From Demequina soli (lineage in GTDB: Bacteria; Actinomycetota; Actinomycetes; Actinomycetales; Demequinaceae): a DNA stretch of 64,000 bases. The first letter of the stretch is position 1. Each line of letters starts with the position of its first letter. Location of the stretch: contig NZ_BBLZ01000002.1 in NCBI RefSeq assembly GCF_000971195.1, forward strand, positions 623,490-687,489, in the 5' to 3' direction. The translations under genes and the position numbers were made by a program. Under the pieces are notes generated by a model. The model saw nothing but the letters and a program-made list of their open reading frames with translations. It did not search any database and was not told the DNA's origin. Of the stretch, positions 1-7,171 are shown piece after piece.

Positions 1-1
1 C

Positions 2-409
2 GACGAGATCCGCGCGACGGTCGCGGCGCACGCCCACGTGCTCGACGAGGTCACCGAGCCTCGGCTCATCGAGGTGGACCTGTGGACCAAGAACTCGATG
101 ATCCGCGACGGCCGCATCGTCGCGATCCTCGACCACGAGCGCGCGATCTACGGCGACCCGCTCATGGAGGCAGGGCTGACGGGCCTGGACCTCGAGGGCT
201 TCGACGACCCGACCGACTTCATGATCGGGTTCGGCCTGTCCGAGCTCACCGAGGCGCAGCGCACCCGCCGCCGCCTCTACTCGCTCTACCTCGCCGTCAT
301 CATGACGGTCGAGACCAAGTTCCGCGGGCACACCAGCACCGAGGTCTACGACTTCGGCCGTCGCTCGCTCGACCAGGTGATGGCGGCGCTCGGGCGCGTC
401 CGGGTGTGA
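2..409 (+). CDS. Phosphotransferase family protein, C-terminal fragment (5' end outside window)
   Basis: The reading frame enters from the left edge and ends with TGA at 407-409. The visible part holds the catalytic-loop equivalent, an Asp-Leu-Trp-x-x-Asn pattern in which the usual preceding His is replaced, followed by ILDHERAIYGDP, the Mg-binding segment typical of aminoglycoside/choline-kinase-like phosphotransferases. The rest is the helical C-terminal lobe. The substrate cannot be inferred. The next gene starts one base after the stop, so the two are probably cotranscribed. The N-terminal ATP-binding lobe is missing only because the window starts here. Confidence 0.75.
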   Translation, partial: DEIRATVAAHAHVLDEVTEPRLIEVDLWTKNSMIRDGRIVAILDHERAIYGDPLMEAGLTGLDLEGFDDPTDFMIGFGLSELTEAQRTRRRLYSLYLAVIMTVETKFRGHTSTEVYDFGRRSLDQVMAALGRVRV

Positions 410-410
410 G

Positions 411-1763
411 GTGAGCGCCCGGGCGACGCGCACGCACGCCGAGGACCTCGGCACGCGCCCGCTCGGGCGGCTCCTCTGGTGGTCGTGCACCCACACCACC
501 ATGTCGGTCGGCGTGTACGGGATCTACGCGCTCACCAACGCGTGGTTCGTCGCGCGCATGGTGGGGGAGACCGCGCTCGCGGCCGTCTCCCTCGCGACCC
601 CGCTCCTGCTGATCGTGGGGGCCGTGTCGACCACGCTCGGCGTGGGAGCGGCCTCGCTCGTGTCCCGCGCGCTCGGCGCGGGGCGCCCGGACGATGCGGC
701 GCGCGCGACCGGCAACGCGATGGCGCTGTTCTGGACGGTGGCGGCGGCGACCACGGTGCTCGGGCTGACGTTCCTCGATCCGCTGCTGCGCATGCTCGGC
801 GCGACCGACGCGACGATGGTGTACGCGCGGCCGTGCGCCACCGTCATCCTCGCGGGCGCGATCGTCTCGACGGGGTTCTCCGCGATCGTGCGCGCCGAGG
901 GGCGGCTCGGCTACTCGACGCTCATCTGGGTGAGCGCCGTCGTCGTCCAGATCGGGCTCGATCCGCTGTTGATCCTGGGCTTCGACCTCGGTGTCGCGGG
1001 CGCAGCATGGGGGACCGTCGGTGGGCAGGCGGTCTCCGCGGCCCTGGCGCTGTGGTTCTTCCTGGGCCGCCGCGACCGGCCGTACCGCATCGGCCTGGCG
1101 GACCTGCGCCCGCACGCGCCCACGCTGCGGACGATGCTCGCGATCGGGGCGCCGTCCTTCCTTGCGGGCGTCGGCACGACCGTGGTCGTGGCGGTGGTCA
1201 ACGCGTCGCTGGCGGTGGCCGGAACGGCCGCGCTCGCGGCCTTCGCCGTGTGCGCGCGGGTCACGACGTTCGTGTCGATGCCGCACCTGGGCATCACCCA
1301 GGGCACGCAGCCGGTGGTGAGCTACAGCGTCGGCGCGGGGATGCCCGCGCGCGCGGGGCTGGCGGCGCGGCTCGCGCTGCGCGCGAGCGTCGGCTACGGC
1401 GCGCTCGCGTCGCTCGCGGTGGTGCTCGGCGCCGAGGCGATCGTGACGCTTCTCCTGGGGGCCGACGCGGCGGACCCGGCGACCGTGCTGGCGCTCAGGA
1501 TCGTCGCGCTCGGCTTCGCGTTCGCGGGCATCGCGCCGCTCGCGTCCGGGCTGTTCCAGGCGGTGGGGTCGCCGCGACCGTCGTATTGGCTGTCGGTCGG
1601 GACGGTCCTGCTGATCCGGCTCCCGTTGGTGGCGGGGCTCGGCGCCATGGGGCCCGCGGGGATCTGGATCGCGCTGCCGCTCGGGGAGGCGCTGTCCGCG
1701 CTCGCGGCGGTGGTGGTGCTGCGGCGCGCGTGCATCGGGCAGGCGGTGCCGGCGGCGGCGTGA
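411..1763 (+). CDS. MATE family efflux transporter
   Basis: A 450-residue integral membrane protein with about 12 hydrophobic segments arranged as two similar six-helix halves, the usual size and layout of multidrug and toxic compound extrusion (MATE) proteins. These export cationic drugs or metabolites in exchange for Na+ or H+. The N-terminal half carries the family pattern LATPLLLIVGAVSTTLGVG with a GAASLVSRALGAG stretch after it. Translation starts with GTG one base after the upstream phosphotransferase stop, suggesting coupled expression. The substrate is unknown. Family assignment is strong; any drug-resistance role is inference. Confidence 0.88.
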   Translation: MSARATRTHAEDLGTRPLGRLLWWSCTHTTMSVGVYGIYALTNAWFVARMVGETALAAVSLATPLLLIVGAVSTTLGVGAASLVSRALGAGRPDDAARATGNAMALFWTVAAATTVLGLTFLDPLLRMLGATDATMVYARPCATVILAGAIVSTGFSAIVRAEGRLGYSTLIWVSAVVVQIGLDPLLILGFDLGVAGAAWGTVGGQAVSAALALWFFLGRRDRPYRIGLADLRPHAPTLRTMLAIGAPSFLAGVGTTVVVAVVNASLAVAGTAALAAFAVCARVTTFVSMPHLGITQGTQPVVSYSVGAGMPARAGLAARLALRASVGYGALASLAVVLGAEAIVTLLLGADAADPATVLALRIVALGFAFAGIAPLASGLFQAVGSPRPSYWLSVGTVLLIRLPLVAGLGAMGPAGIWIALPLGEALSALAAVVVLRRACIGQAVPAAA

Positions 1764-1785
1764 CGTGGCGAGCGCGACGCTCGAG

Positions 1786-2655
1786 TCAGCGCGCGTGGAG
1801 GTGGGTGGTGGCGAGGGTGCCGAGCAGGGTGAGGGCCTCGTGGGATGCGGATCCGGGTGCGGCGGTGAGCACGGTCATCTGGATGGCGTCGTGGCCAACG
1901 AGGTCGAGGCCGTTGAACGCGAGCTCGAGGTTGCCGACCTCGTGGTGGCGGAAGCGCTTGACGCCCGCACCGTGCTGCCAGACGTCGTGGCGTCCCCACA
2001 GCTCCCGGAAGTGGTCGTTGCGGGTCGACAGCTCGCCCACCAGGTCATGCAGGGGCTTGCTGTGGGGGTCGCGTCCGGCCTCGGTGCGCAGCTGTGCGAC
2101 GTTGACCGCGGCGACGGTGTCCCAGTCGGGGTAGAAGCGGCGTGCGCCGGGTTCGAGGAAGAGGTAGCGCGCGAAGTTCGGCGGCTCGGTGGTGGCGGTG
2201 GCGATCATGTCGGACATGAGCGCCCCGCCGAGGGTGTTCCAGGCGAGCAGGTCGGTGCGGCCGTTGCCGATCAGCGCGGCGGCGTCGGTCATGGAGTCCA
2301 GCAGCCAGCGCATGCTCGGCTCCGGCTCCCACGGGCGTTCGCCGGTGCGTCGGGCGCGGGTGCGGCCGGATGTCTGTGCGCCGAGGCGGGCGAGGCGGTG
2401 GAGGTGGTCGCGTTCGGCGGGGTCGAGCTGGAGCGCCCTCGCGAGTCCGTCGAGGACGGCCTCGGATGCGCCGGCGATCGCGCCGCGCTCGAGGCGGGAG
2501 TAGTACTCGACGCTGACGCCGGCGAGCGCCGCGACCTCGCCGCGGCGCAGCCCGGGGACCCGGCGGTCGCCGCCACGCGGCAGCCCGACGTCCTCGGGTT
2601 CGAGGCGTGCGCGGCGTGACATGAGGAACTCGCGCACCTCGCCATGGTTGTCCAT
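1786..2655 (-). CDS. Helix-turn-helix regulator, MmyB-like ligand-binding type
   Basis: A 289-residue regulator. The N-terminal HTH (about residues 20-75) contains VPGLRRGEVAALAGVSVEYY and LERG, the signature of the actinobacterial Xre-type regulators with an MmyB-like C-terminal domain. Residues about 105-280 match that ligand-binding domain (LLDSMTDAAALIGNGRTDLL, then LFLEPGARRFYPDWD). Such proteins often repress a neighbouring oxidoreductase or exporter and may bind a fatty-acid-like ligand. The longer open frame upstream is not needed: on the minus strand a TATCCT box at 2662-2667 lies 6 nt before this ATG, so the transcript is probably leaderless. It converges on the MATE gene, and the nearest divergent gene is the small ORF at 2756. 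Confidence 0.85.
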   Translation of the reverse strand: MDNHGEVREFLMSRRARLEPEDVGLPRGGDRRVPGLRRGEVAALAGVSVEYYSRLERGAIAGASEAVLDGLARALQLDPAERDHLHRLARLGAQTSGRTRARRTGERPWEPEPSMRWLLDSMTDAAALIGNGRTDLLAWNTLGGALMSDMIATATTEPPNFARYLFLEPGARRFYPDWDTVAAVNVAQLRTEAGRDPHSKPLHDLVGELSTRNDHFRELWGRHDVWQHGAGVKRFRHHEVGNLELAFNGLDLVGHDAIQMTVLTAAPGSASHEALTLLGTLATTHLHAR

Positions 2656-2755
2656 CCCGTCAGGATAGGGACCGCGATGCGCGGGTGGGATGCCCTGGCA
2701 GGGCACGTCAGCAGCGGGACTCCCACCATCACCGAGCCGGGGCTTTCCTGAGGTC

Positions 2756-2884
2756 ATGAATGATCTGTCCGCCGCCGTCCTGGTCCTGATGGGTGCGTGG
2801 CCCTTCGGTGCCACCGCGCGCCTCGAGCGCGACCCCGAGACCCGTGAGCGCAAGGGATCCGAGCCCGCCTGGTGGGCCTGGTGA
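2756..2884 (+). CDS. Small hypothetical protein preceding a broken MFS gene
   Basis: A 42-residue ORF with one hydrophobic stretch near its N-terminus (AAVLVLMGAWPFG) and a charged, Trp-ending tail. A TGAGG ribosome-binding-like sequence lies just upstream. Its stop codon overlaps the GTG of the following MFS-like frame by 4 bp (GTGA), the arrangement used for translational coupling across this window, which is the main reason to think it was a real gene. I recognise no family. Because its partner is truncated it may itself be a remnant. Confidence 0.4.
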   Translation: MNDLSAAVLVLMGAWPFGATARLERDPETRERKGSEPAWWAW

Positions 2885-3040
2885 GCTCCGCGATCCCCGC
2901 GGCCGGTGCGCGACAGACGGCATCCCGACGCGGCGGGTCGGGCGCGTGGATCGCCGGCATCCTGGGCACGCTGACGGTGTTCGGCTCGCTGTCGATGGAC
3001 CCGTACCTGCCGGTCCTGTCGTCCGTCGCGCGCGATCACG
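2881..3040 (+). pseudogene. N-terminal remnant of a Bcr/CflA-type MFS drug exporter
   Basis: The frame starting at GTG 2881 reads like the first helix of Bcr/CflA-type multidrug MFS proteins: a Gly-Ala-Trp-Ile-Ala-Gly run, then LTVFGSLSMDPYLPVL, close to the family pattern in which an Asp-x-Tyr-Leu-Pro motif ends TM1. The similarity ends at about 3035, where the sequence passes into the convergent TetR gene, and no further transmembrane helices follow in any frame. A full-length exporter would need about 400 residues, so this is a truncation. A TetR gene next to it fits the idea that the regulator once controlled this exporter and that the rest was deleted. Confidence 0.55.
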
Positions 3041-3629
3041 CCGCCGGTCGGAGCGCCGCGAACGTCCGTCGGAGCAGGTCGGCGCCGGTCTCGTCGTCGG
3101 ACTCGGCCCACGCCGTGAGGGCGATGTCGAAGCAGGCGAGCGAGGACTGGACGATGGCCTCGGCGCGCAGGGGAGCGTCGCGGCCGCCGAGCCGTGCCGC
3201 GACGAGGGGTGTGAGGAGCCGGGCCCAGAGCAGGTGCTTCTCGAGGTTCCGCGCCCGGAGGGCGGGGGTGCTGCCGAGCACGCGCATCGCCTTCTTGCCG
3301 CGCTGCTCGTCGCGTCCCGGCGCGGCGAGCAGCGCCTCGTAGGACGCGAGCAGGCCGTCCCAGACCGGCTCGTCCTCGGGGCGCGCCGCGAACGCGTCGC
3401 GCACGCGCTCGCCCAATCCGGCGGGGTCCGCGACGACGGTGTCCTCCTTGGCGGGGAAGTACCGGTGGACGCTGCGCGTGGACACGCCGACCGCGGCGGC
3501 GATCTGCTCGACGGTGACCTCGTCGAACCCGTGGGTGTCGAAGAGGTCGACCGCGACCTCGGAGATGCGCGCGCGGACGGCGTCGCGCGCGATGGCGCGT
3601 GTCCCGACGGGCTTGACAAGTTCGCTCAC
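3036..3629 (-). CDS. TetR family transcriptional regulator
   Basis: A 197-residue protein with an N-terminal TetR HTH: VDLFDTHGFDEVTVEQIAAA followed by VGVSTRSVHRYFPAKEDTV. The C-terminal ligand pocket is variable and uninformative. I place the start at GTG 3629 rather than at the in-frame ATG 3650, because the minus strand has a perfect TATGAT box at 3636-3641, 6 nt before the GTG, which makes a leaderless transcript. It is divergent from the aldo/keto reductase, with an inverted repeat at 3654-3668 between them, so it may repress that gene and itself. Its 3' end abuts the MFS remnant. Confidence 0.87.
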   Translation of the reverse strand: MSELVKPVGTRAIARDAVRARISEVAVDLFDTHGFDEVTVEQIAAAVGVSTRSVHRYFPAKEDTVVADPAGLGERVRDAFAARPEDEPVWDGLLASYEALLAAPGRDEQRGKKAMRVLGSTPALRARNLEKHLLWARLLTPLVAARLGGRDAPLRAEAIVQSSLACFDIALTAWAESDDETGADLLRRTFAALRPAA

Positions 3630-3635
3630 AGATCC

Positions 3636-3683
3636 ATCATAGCGCGCCATAAGTGGCAGAGACTGACAGATTGGGCGTATCAT
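3636..3683. promoter_or_regulatory. Divergent TetR / aldo-keto reductase promoter with candidate operator
   Basis: On the minus strand TATGAT (3636-3641) serves the TetR gene. On the plus strand TATCAT (3678-3683) can serve the reductase, whose ribosome-binding site GAAGGGA lies at about 3701-3707. Between them, TGGCAG (3654-3659) and CTGACA (3663-3668) form a hexamer inverted repeat with 3-nt spacing and one mismatch. Its size and position suit a TetR operator, but binding is inferred. Confidence 0.45.
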
Positions 3684-3714
3684 GTCGTCTAGCAACTCGA
3701 GAAGGGACACCCCC

Positions 3715-4650
3715 ATGGAACAGCGCATCCTCGGCCGTCAGGGCCTCACCGTCTCCGCCATCGGCTACGGCGCGATGGGTACCGCGGTCGGCTACGGCCC
3801 GAGCGACGACACCGAGTCCATCGCCGCGATCCGCGCCGCGCACGACCTCGGCGTCACGCACTTCGACACCGCCGAGATGTACGGCTGGGGCGTCGGCGAG
3901 CAGCTGCTCGGCACCGCGCTCGCTCCCATCCGCGAGCAGGTCACCATCGCCACCAAGTTCGGCTTCACGCCCACCTATGCCCCGAGCTCGCAGCCCGACC
4001 ACGTCCGCAACGTGGTCGACAACAGCCTGCGCAACCTCGGCGTCGACCACATCGACGTGCTCTACCAGCACGTCCACGACCCCGCCGTGCCGGTCGAGGA
4101 CGTTGTAGGCGTCATGAAGGAGTACGTCGACGCCGGCAAGGTGAGGTACCTCGGCCTGTCCAACACGACGCCCGACAACGTGCGCCGCGCACACGCCGTC
4201 CACCCGATCTCGGTGCTCCAGACCGAGTACTCGGTCTTCGCCCGCCAGTCCGAGGCGTTCCTGCCCGTGCTCGAGGAGCTCGGCATCGGCCTGGTCGCCT
4301 ACTCGCCGCTCGCGCGCGGCTTCCTCTCCGGCGCGGTCCAGCCGCGCTCGGCCTACGAGGCGACCGACTTCCGCCAGCGCATCCCGTACTGGGCGCCCGA
4401 GAACTACGACGCCAACGTCGCGATCGTCGACGCGCTCACCGCGCTCGCCGAGGAGAAGGGCGCGACCCTCGCCCAGCTCGCGATCGCCTGGCTGCTCGCT
4501 CAGCGGGACTACATCGTCCCCATCCCCGGCTCGCGCAACCCCGCGCGCGTCGCGGCGAACGTCGCCTCCGCGGACATCGAGCTCACCGACGCCGACCTCG
4601 CGCGCATCGCCGCGATCGCGCCCGACGGCGGCGTCGGCGGGCCGCGCTGA
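3715..4650 (+). CDS. Aldo/keto reductase
   Basis: A 311-residue NADPH-dependent oxidoreductase of the AKR superfamily (TIM barrel). The catalytic tetrad is visible at Asp51 and Tyr56 (FDTAEMYG), Lys81 (TKFG) and His119 (YQHVHD). The C-terminal cofactor motif is IPGSRNPARV. The closest general resemblance is to the YghZ/AKR13-type reductases that act on small aldehydes and ketones; the real substrate is unknown. The chosen ATG has GAAGGGA about 8 nt upstream, whereas the open frame extending to 3682 lacks one. The gene ends before a strong bidirectional hairpin at 4670-4707. Confidence 0.9.
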   Translation: MEQRILGRQGLTVSAIGYGAMGTAVGYGPSDDTESIAAIRAAHDLGVTHFDTAEMYGWGVGEQLLGTALAPIREQVTIATKFGFTPTYAPSSQPDHVRNVVDNSLRNLGVDHIDVLYQHVHDPAVPVEDVVGVMKEYVDAGKVRYLGLSNTTPDNVRRAHAVHPISVLQTEYSVFARQSEAFLPVLEELGIGLVAYSPLARGFLSGAVQPRSAYEATDFRQRIPYWAPENYDANVAIVDALTALAEEKGATLAQLAIAWLLAQRDYIVPIPGSRNPARVAANVASADIELTDADLARIAAIAPDGGVGGPR

Positions 4651-4669
4651 CGGCTGCTCGCGCCACGAC

Positions 4670-4707
4670 GAAGGCCCCCGCCCGACGAGCGTCGGACGGG
4701 GGCCTTC
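4670..4707. terminator. Bidirectional terminator hairpin
   Basis: A 17-bp stem with one G-T type mismatch and a GAGC loop lies between the convergent aldo/keto reductase and flavin reductase genes. There is no T-tract, as is usual for high-GC actinobacterial terminators. Confidence 0.75.
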
Positions 4708-4723
4708 GAGCGGTCGGGGTCGG

Positions 4724-5287
4724 TTACGCGACGGCGACCAGCGCGTGCTTCTTGACGTGAGCGACCGCGGCGTTCACGAAGCCGCCAAGAACGGCGGCCG
4801 CGGCCTCGTCCTGGAGCGTGCCGTCGGCGCCGAAGTTGTCGGCGCGGTACTGGAAGAACGTCTCCGGCTGGCCCATGGTCGGGGCGTCGTAGTGGCCGAG
4901 GATCGCGCGCAGGTGCTGCTGCGCGGCCGCGGTGCCCGCGGCGCCGATCGATGCGCCCATGATCGCGACGGGCTTGCCGCCGAAGGAGCCCTGGCCCCAC
5001 GGGCGCGCGGCCCAGTCGAGCGCGTTCTTCAGCACGCCCGGGATGGAACGCGAGTACTCGGGCGTGACGATGATGACGCCGTCGACGTCCTCGATGGCCT
5101 GCTTCCACTCGCGCGCGACCGGCGGGTAGTCCGCGTCGTGGGCGTAGTCGTAGAAGGGGAGGTCCTTGAACTCGAGGAAGGTGAACTCGACGTCGTCGTC
5201 GGCGACCAGGCCGGGGAGGACGTTGGCAACCTGACGGTTGATGGAGGCGTCGGCGATGGAGCCGACGATGATGCCGATGCGGGTCAT
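4724..5287 (-). CDS. NADPH-dependent FMN reductase / NAD(P)H-quinone reductase-like
   Basis: A 187-residue flavodoxin-fold protein of the NADPH-dependent FMN reductase family. The N-terminal phosphate loop is IGIIVGSIADASINRQVA and the flavin-contact segment is TPEYSRSIPGVLKNALDW, with GKPVAIMGAS after it. Members reduce FMN, quinones, azo dyes or chromate using NAD(P)H. The ATG has AGGAG immediately upstream on the minus strand. The upstream region holds TGACG-type repeats that resemble the operator of the nearby MerR gene, and a second, more divergent paralogue lies just beyond it, so a small stress regulon is plausible. Confidence 0.87.
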   Translation of the reverse strand: MTRIGIIVGSIADASINRQVANVLPGLVADDDVEFTFLEFKDLPFYDYAHDADYPPVAREWKQAIEDVDGVIIVTPEYSRSIPGVLKNALDWAARPWGQGSFGGKPVAIMGASIGAAGTAAAQQHLRAILGHYDAPTMGQPETFFQYRADNFGADGTLQDEAAAAVLGGFVNAAVAHVKKHALVAVA

Positions 5288-5355
5288 GGGAGTCTCCTCT
5301 TGAGAGTGGGGGTGGAGGCGCCGACAACGCCGTCGGACGGCCATCGCAACGACGA

Positions 5356-5389
5356 TGACGCGTCAACTATTCCAGATGATGACGCATCA
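5356..5389. promoter_or_regulatory. TGACG-type palindromes upstream of the flavin reductase
   Basis: TGACGCGTCA (5356-5365) is a perfect palindrome. TGATG/CATCA arms (5377-5389) form a second one around ACG. The second shares GATGCGTCA, read on the minus strand, with the spacer palindrome of the MerR promoter at 7079-7093. Joint control by that MerR protein is an inference from this similarity. Confidence 0.35.
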
Positions 5390-5461
5390 ACCAACCCCCG
5401 GGCGCGCCGGGGACGATGCGGTGCCCGGGACGTGCGCGCGGGCGCCGCGGGCGCACGGGGC

Positions 5462-6211
5462 TCAGGCCGCCGGGGCGCCCGTGGTGGAGTCGGTGCGGAC
5501 CAGTGCGAATGCCGGGTCGCCGGTCGCCGCGAGCGGGTCCGCGGTGGTGACGGTGTCGACGAAGGCGGGCACGCCGGCGGCGGGGCTCAGGGGCGCGGCG
5601 GCGTGCTCGGCCCTCACGGCGGCGATCGGGTCGGTGGGCACCGCGAGGGGGATCGGCCCCGACTCGTTCACGCGCGCGAGGTGCGCGATGTACCCGGCCG
5701 CCGCGCCGAGCAGCGCATGCGCCGCGGCGTCGAGCTCCGCGTCGCGGCAGGCGCCGGATGGTGCGAAGTCGGCGGCCTCGACCGCGAGGGTGCGCTCGGG
5801 CTGGCCCATGAGGGCCGCGCCCGCCTCGCCGAGGATGCTGCGCAGGCGCACCAGGGCGAGGAAGGTGCCCGCGCGCGGGGCGGCCGCGCCGGCGATCACC
5901 ACGGGCTTGCCGGCGAGCGACGACGGCGATGCGGACGCCCAGTCGATGAGGTGCTTGAGCGAGCCCGGGATGGACCGCTCGTGGGTCGGGGTGACGACGA
6001 GCAGCCCGTCGACGGCGTCGATCCGCCGCTTCCACTCGATGCCCGCCGTCGGCAGCGGCGCATCCGTGTAGGGAGCGTGCAGGGGCAGGTCCGTCGCCAC
6101 GAGCTCGACGACGGTCGTGCCGGCCGGTGCGGCGGCATGCAGCAGCGACGACAGCAGGCGCGTGGTGCGCGCCTGGGGCAGGTGGCCCAGCAGGAGACCG
6201 ATGACCGGCAT
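5462..6211 (-). CDS. NAD(P)H-dependent FMN reductase-like protein with C-terminal extension
   Basis: A 249-residue protein. Residues 1 to about 175 are a flavodoxin-like FMN reductase domain, related to the gene at 4724: TPTHERSIPGSLKHLIDW matches the flavin-contact segment there, and GKPVVIAGAAAPRAG follows. The C-terminal 70 residues, rich in Ala, Pro and Asp, are not part of the usual family. The start has GAGGAAGG upstream on the minus strand. Much longer overlapping frames on this strand are discounted because the flavodoxin domain begins at this methionine. The MerR gene lies 100 nt upstream in the same orientation. Confidence 0.78.
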   Translation of the reverse strand: MPVIGLLLGHLPQARTTRLLSSLLHAAAPAGTTVVELVATDLPLHAPYTDAPLPTAGIEWKRRIDAVDGLLVVTPTHERSIPGSLKHLIDWASASPSSLAGKPVVIAGAAAPRAGTFLALVRLRSILGEAGAALMGQPERTLAVEAADFAPSGACRDAELDAAAHALLGAAAGYIAHLARVNESGPIPLAVPTDPIAAVRAEHAAAPLSPAAGVPAFVDTVTTADPLAATGDPAFALVRTDSTTGAPAA

Positions 6212-6311
6212 GCGCGGTCCTTCCTCGACGGCGGAGAGGCGTGAGCACTGCTGCCGCCAGCGTAGGCGGTCGGAGCCTGCAACGCGCCTGGTGCGCGCCT
6301 GATTCCCGGGC

Positions 6312-7061
6312 CTACGCTGGCAGGGTCTCCGCGAAGACGGCGATCGCGTCGCGCAGCAGCGCTGCTGTCCCGTCGCCGTGCTTGTCGTAGGTCGCGCGGA
6401 ACCGTGGGTCCTCGGCGTACATGCGCCCCAGCCCCGCGTAGGCCTCGCGCCCCGGCGTCCAGAACAGCGACACCCACGCGTGATGGCGCGCCACGAGCGC
6501 CTGCACCTCGGGGGAGCCCGGCTCGGCGCCCGTGCCGGCCTGGCGCCCGAGCGCCTCCGCCACGGCCTCGTGCTCCGCGAGGTGTGCGCGCTGCTCCTCG
6601 GGGGAGAGCCGGCGCCACGCGGCGTTCGACCGGTCCACCGCATCGTCCCCCCAGCGTTCGCGCGCCTCGGGCTCGTAGCGTGCGCCGTCGAACCCGTCGA
6701 ACATGTCGTCGGCGGTCATGGGCAGTCCCTTCTCGAGGCGCGTGAGGGTGCGCTCGACAGTCTCGGCGAGCGCGGCGTAGCGGTCGCGCCGGGCCAGCAG
6801 CGCGGCGTGGTGGTCGCGCATGAGCGCGGCGACGAGCGTCGGGTCGTCGGTGTCGACGATGCTCGCGACGGTGTCGAGCGGCACGTCGAGCTCGCGCAGC
6901 ACCAGGATGTGCTGGAGCCGCAGGAGCTCGGCGTCCCCGTAACGCCGGCGGCCGTCGTGGCCGGTCGCGGCGGGTGCCAGCAGGCCGATCGCGTCGTAGT
7001 GGCGCAGCGTGCGGCTCGTCACGCCGGCGAGCCGGGCGACGGCGGCGATGTCGAGGTCCAT
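6312..7061 (-). CDS. MerR family regulator with TipAS antibiotic-recognition domain
   Basis: A 249-residue TipAL-like activator. The N-terminal MerR HTH (about residues 7-70) contains VARLAGVTSRTLRHYDAIGL, followed by a coiled-coil dimerisation helix. Residues about 115-249 are the TipAS domain, all-helical, with WRRLSPEEQRAHLAEH and a Phe-Trp-Thr-Pro-Gly-Arg segment; in TipA this domain binds thiopeptide antibiotics. The ATG is fixed by its promoter: the -10 box TACCGT lies 7 nt upstream, so translation is leaderless. An in-frame GTG at 7070 would lie inside the -10 box. It probably regulates itself and may regulate the two flavin reductases downstream. Confidence 0.88.
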   Translation of the reverse strand: MDLDIAAVARLAGVTSRTLRHYDAIGLLAPAATGHDGRRRYGDAELLRLQHILVLRELDVPLDTVASIVDTDDPTLVAALMRDHHAALLARRDRYAALAETVERTLTRLEKGLPMTADDMFDGFDGARYEPEARERWGDDAVDRSNAAWRRLSPEEQRAHLAEHEAVAEALGRQAGTGAEPGSPEVQALVARHHAWVSLFWTPGREAYAGLGRMYAEDPRFRATYDKHGDGTAALLRDAIAVFAETLPA

Positions 7062-7068
7062 GCCGTCC

Positions 7069-7099
7069 ACGGTAGAAGTTGACGATGCGTCAATGTCAA
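7069..7099 (-). promoter_or_regulatory. MerR-type promoter with 19-bp spacer and operator
   Basis: Read on the minus strand: TTGACA (7094-7099), a 19-nt spacer (7075-7093), then TACCGT (7069-7074). The spacer contains the perfect palindrome TTGACG-CAT-CGTCAA (7079-7093). An over-long 19-bp spacer with the operator inside it is the hallmark of promoters untwisted by MerR activators, so this is a convincing autoregulatory promoter. Confidence 0.75.
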
Positions 7100-7126
7100 G
7101 CGCGCATCGGCCATGCGCCGGACGCG

Positions 7127-7162
7127 ACGGAGCCCGGCGGCCTCGCGGCCGCCGGGCTCCGT
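7127..7162. terminator. Terminator after the choice-of-anchor I gene
   Basis: A perfect 16-bp stem (7127-7142 with 7147-7162) and a TCGC loop, just downstream of the minus-strand gene ending at 7172. It also separates that gene from the MerR promoter. Confidence 0.8.
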
Positions 7163-7171
7163 GCGGGTGGG

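Noticed and set aside
3651..3728. Longer TetR protein starting at ATG 3650 or further upstream
   Set aside because: TATGAT at 3636-3641 lies inside such a coding region and 6 nt before GTG 3629, which starts a normal-length TetR protein.
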